Source: Gammaproteobacteria bacterium (GTDB lineage: Bacteria > Pseudomonadota > Gammaproteobacteria > Burkholderiales > Nitrosomonadaceae). Taken from it: DNA of 64,000 bases. This document shows positions 62,332-64,000 of the stretch, in pieces. The notes under the pieces are model-generated. The model worked only from the letters and a program-made list of their open reading frames with translations, was not told the DNA's origin and made no database searches. The position numbers and the translations under genes are program-made. Where the stretch lies: contig CP054180.1 of NCBI GenBank assembly GCA_015709635.1, positions 496,001-560,000 of the forward strand. The letters are read 5' to 3'. Position 1 is the stretch's first letter. Each line of letters starts with the position of its first letter.

Positions 62332-63420
62332 ATGGATAAGGAAAATGTTCCGGGCGAATTTACAAACAGCGATCACCAGCAAACATTAGCAACGATTAAA
62401 TGGTTGAATAATTGCCAAACGTGGAGTGAGTTTGACCAAGCGATTAAAACGGCGTTGCTGCCATTGTTGAAGTGCAATGGTGCGTTTTATGGGCGGCTCA
62501 TGGGAGAGCAAGATACGTTGCAATTGCTTGGCAGTATTAATCAGTCAACATGTTGTCAGCATGGCTGGAGGCAGTTATTAAATATTGCTTTGCAGGAACT
62601 GGTTGCGCCGGGTTTATTGGATAATCATGCAGTTGAACCATTGCCGATCAGTGCAGTGAACGATGTGCATTGTTTCAAAGAAAATGGCGGTTACTATCGG
62701 TCTTTTGATTTAACTTGGCAGCAATCACATCGTAACTGCACCGTGGTTAAAGTTTTTGACGATCACCATCAATTGGCATTTCAGTTTTATTTTTGCCGTT
62801 TGAGTAATCAGCAACAGATATTCAGCCATAGGGATATTGAACTGCTGAAAATACTGAAGCCTATTTTGCTGCAAACGCTGAAGCTCATATTGTTCCGGCA
62901 GGAAACGTTTAATTCCCGGCTGACAAAAAACTTCTGGTCTAGTTATACCGACCCGATAATCGTATTTCGCAGCGACGGTCAGGTCATTTTCCAAAGCTGT
63001 GAATTTGACCGGCTTTTTGCGCAAGAAAAGCAGGCATTCCTCTCTTCCATGCTTGCGCTCATCAATTTTCTTCAAAGTAATAAAATCAATGGGTACAGCT
63101 TTCTATCGCAATTGGGTAAGCGTCTTTATGAAATCAAACTGACCCTGATTCATGCGGATGAAGATTCTTGCCACGGTACCTATTTATTGCATCCCTCCCG
63201 CGTTACTCACAAATTTGGAAAAGTCTTCAATCAACTCGATAAGACCCGGTTAACCCATCGTGAGATGGAAATAACGGTGCTGATATGCCAAGGAAGAGCT
63301 GCCCGGGAAATCGCCGAAGAGATTCATCTCAGTTATCACACCGTGCGGAATCACATTAAAAGCATCTACAGTAAATTAGGAGTCTCGACACGAAGCGAAT
63401 TGCTGTCGCGCATCGAGTGA
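62332..63420 (+). CDS. LuxR-family transcription regulator, sensory N-terminus unknown
   Basis: A 362-residue regulator with a C-terminal LuxR-type helix-turn-helix (about 303-360: LTHREMEITVLICQGRAARE, IHLSYHTVRNHIKSIYSKLG). The first roughly 200 residues look like a GAF-like sensory domain (helical, aromatic) followed by a PAS-like segment (about 203-300, SYTDPIIVFRSDGQVIFQSC). No receiver aspartate and no acyl-homoserine-lactone-binding signature were seen. Target genes unknown; the following lipoprotein on the same strand is a candidate. Confidence 0.87.
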   Translation: MDKENVPGEFTNSDHQQTLATIKWLNNCQTWSEFDQAIKTALLPLLKCNGAFYGRLMGEQDTLQLLGSINQSTCCQHGWRQLLNIALQELVAPGLLDNHAVEPLPISAVNDVHCFKENGGYYRSFDLTWQQSHRNCTVVKVFDDHHQLAFQFYFCRLSNQQQIFSHRDIELLKILKPILLQTLKLILFRQETFNSRLTKNFWSSYTDPIIVFRSDGQVIFQSCEFDRLFAQEKQAFLSSMLALINFLQSNKINGYSFLSQLGKRLYEIKLTLIHADEDSCHGTYLLHPSRVTHKFGKVFNQLDKTRLTHREMEITVLICQGRAAREIAEEIHLSYHTVRNHIKSIYSKLGVSTRSELLSRIE

Positions 63421-63580
63421 AATCTGTGCGGTCATCATTAATCGATAGGAATTCAAAATGACTCAATTGGGTTATTTTTGCCAAGTTTATTTCGTTGTAT
63501 AAACAAAATTTCTATTGAAGTGAAATAAGAGAAAAATTCTTGTTGATGTTTGTTGGCAGAGTTTGGGAAGAGATATAACG

Positions 63581-63664
63581 ATGAATTGTAATATTGTTGG
63601 GGGAGAGGATTCATCGGTTATGACAATTAAATTGGATAAGAAAAACAAGGGGGATTGTTCATGA
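63581..63664 (+). CDS. Possible 27-residue leader peptide
   Basis: A 27-codon frame starting MNCNIVGGEDSS and ending in ATGA, the stop overlapping the start of the lipoprotein gene. A weak ribosome site (GGGAAGAGAT) lies upstream. The overlap is typical of translational coupling, but frames this short arise often by chance. The gap 63421-63580 before it shows nothing else. Confidence 0.2.
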   Translation: MNCNIVGGEDSSVMTIKLDKKNKGDCS

Positions 63665-64000
63665 AAATTGGTTTTTTTCGCATTTTATTAGCATTGATTT
63701 GCGTATTTTTGTTGTACGGGTGCGCTGTGTTTGATAAGCAAATTCTTGTTCCAGCATCACAACATGCCAAAGTGAATCCACTTTTTCGCACTGCTGATTG
63801 CAAAGACTACGTGATGCCCACAAAAGGATTAATTAGAGAAATTTTTATTCCTAATCCTAAGGAAGGAGAAAAAGGAGGGGGAGGAGGAGGATTCTTCGTT
63901 AAAGATCCGTGTGAACATCAAGCATTAGCGATTAACGATTTTTATAATGGCAGTGAAAAGGACACTAAAACTGCGCAACAAGATAGCACTAGCACTGCTC
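63661..64000 (+). CDS. Lipoprotein of unknown function, 3'-truncated by window end
   Basis: The first 113 codons of a gene cut by the window edge. A signal peptide with lipobox (LLYGCAV) is followed by a glycine-rich stretch (KEGEKGGGGGGFFVKDPCEH) and a Cys-containing, Asp/Ser/Thr-rich region. The ribosome site AAGGGGG is strong. No family recognised. It follows the LuxR-type gene on the same strand. Confidence 0.8.
   Translation, partial: MKIGFFRILLALICVFLLYGCAVFDKQILVPASQHAKVNPLFRTADCKDYVMPTKGLIREIFIPNPKEGEKGGGGGGFFVKDPCEHQALAINDFYNGSEKDTKTAQQDSTSTA

Noticed and set aside
1..64000. CRISPR array, tRNA, rRNA or insertion sequence
   Set aside because: No regularly spaced repeats, cloverleaf-like runs or transposase-like frames were seen on either strand.

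Overview
The window looks like chromosomal DNA of a betaproteobacterium, most plausibly a Nitrosomonas-type (Nitrosomonadaceae) organism. That taxonomic guess rests on mid-range base composition, dense short-spaced genes and the housekeeping gene types present (DapE, FadE/acyl-CoA synthetase, SixA, Ppx, Ppk1, PQQ sugar dehydrogenase, TonB receptor). No rRNA or other marker gene is present, so it is an inference. No tRNA, rRNA, CRISPR array or insertion sequence was recognised.

Region 1 (1-3729) is two-component and cyclic-di-GMP signalling: the end of a small response regulator, then a 1122-residue REC-REC-PAS-GAF-PAS-GGDEF-EAL protein.

Region 2 (3921-31556) is the centrepiece: a nearly complete extracellular contractile injection system (eCIS, Afp/PVC type), all on the plus strand. 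In order it holds a sheath, two inner-tube paralogues, a 54-residue DUF5908 protein, a LysM baseplate adaptor, a VgrG-like hub/spike, a PAAR tip, a gp25-like wedge, a large Afp11-like baseplate protein, a fibre-like protein, a small unknown, a second large baseplate protein, a giant tape-measure protein and an Afp15-like AAA+ ATPase. A membrane-anchored exported protein and a methyltransferase follow. Last comes a cargo island of three proteins that share a roughly 75-residue N-terminal leader: one with an unknown C-terminus, one HNH-nuclease-like protein that appears split by a frameshift, and one DUF4157 (eCIS core domain) protein with an HEAWH motif and a cysteine-rich tail. The tape-measure gene carries a near-identical internal duplication (period 2418 bases, 806 codons), which is the most unusual feature of the window. 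No DUF4255-type (Afp16) cap gene was seen.

Region 3 (31628-43649) is housekeeping: a DUF6279-type lipoprotein, a DsbA-family oxidoreductase, an AT-rich insert with two unknown genes (one with an HExxH motif), dapE, fadE, an acyl-CoA synthetase, a YajD-like HNH protein, a helix-hairpin-helix protein with a lysine tail, sixA and ppx.

Region 4 (43853-53830) has a LysM-FecR protein translationally coupled to a CHASE2-PAS-GGDEF-EAL protein, then ppk1 converging on it, a PQQ-dependent sugar dehydrogenase and a TonB-dependent receptor.

Region 5 (53946-64000) is more accessory: a ParD-like/zeta-kinase toxin-antitoxin pair with a candidate operator, an SGNH-like protein, a tandem-repeat lipoprotein, an orphan FabF-ACP pair, a PD-(D/E)XK-like protein, a MazEF pair, an SRPBCC protein, a lipoprotein alpha/beta hydrolase, a LuxR-type regulator and the start of a lipoprotein cut by the window end.

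The gene order suggests that the eCIS is built from one long unit (sheath to ATPase). The cargo genes downstream are more AT-rich and have their own regulatory regions, as expected of an exchangeable payload island.
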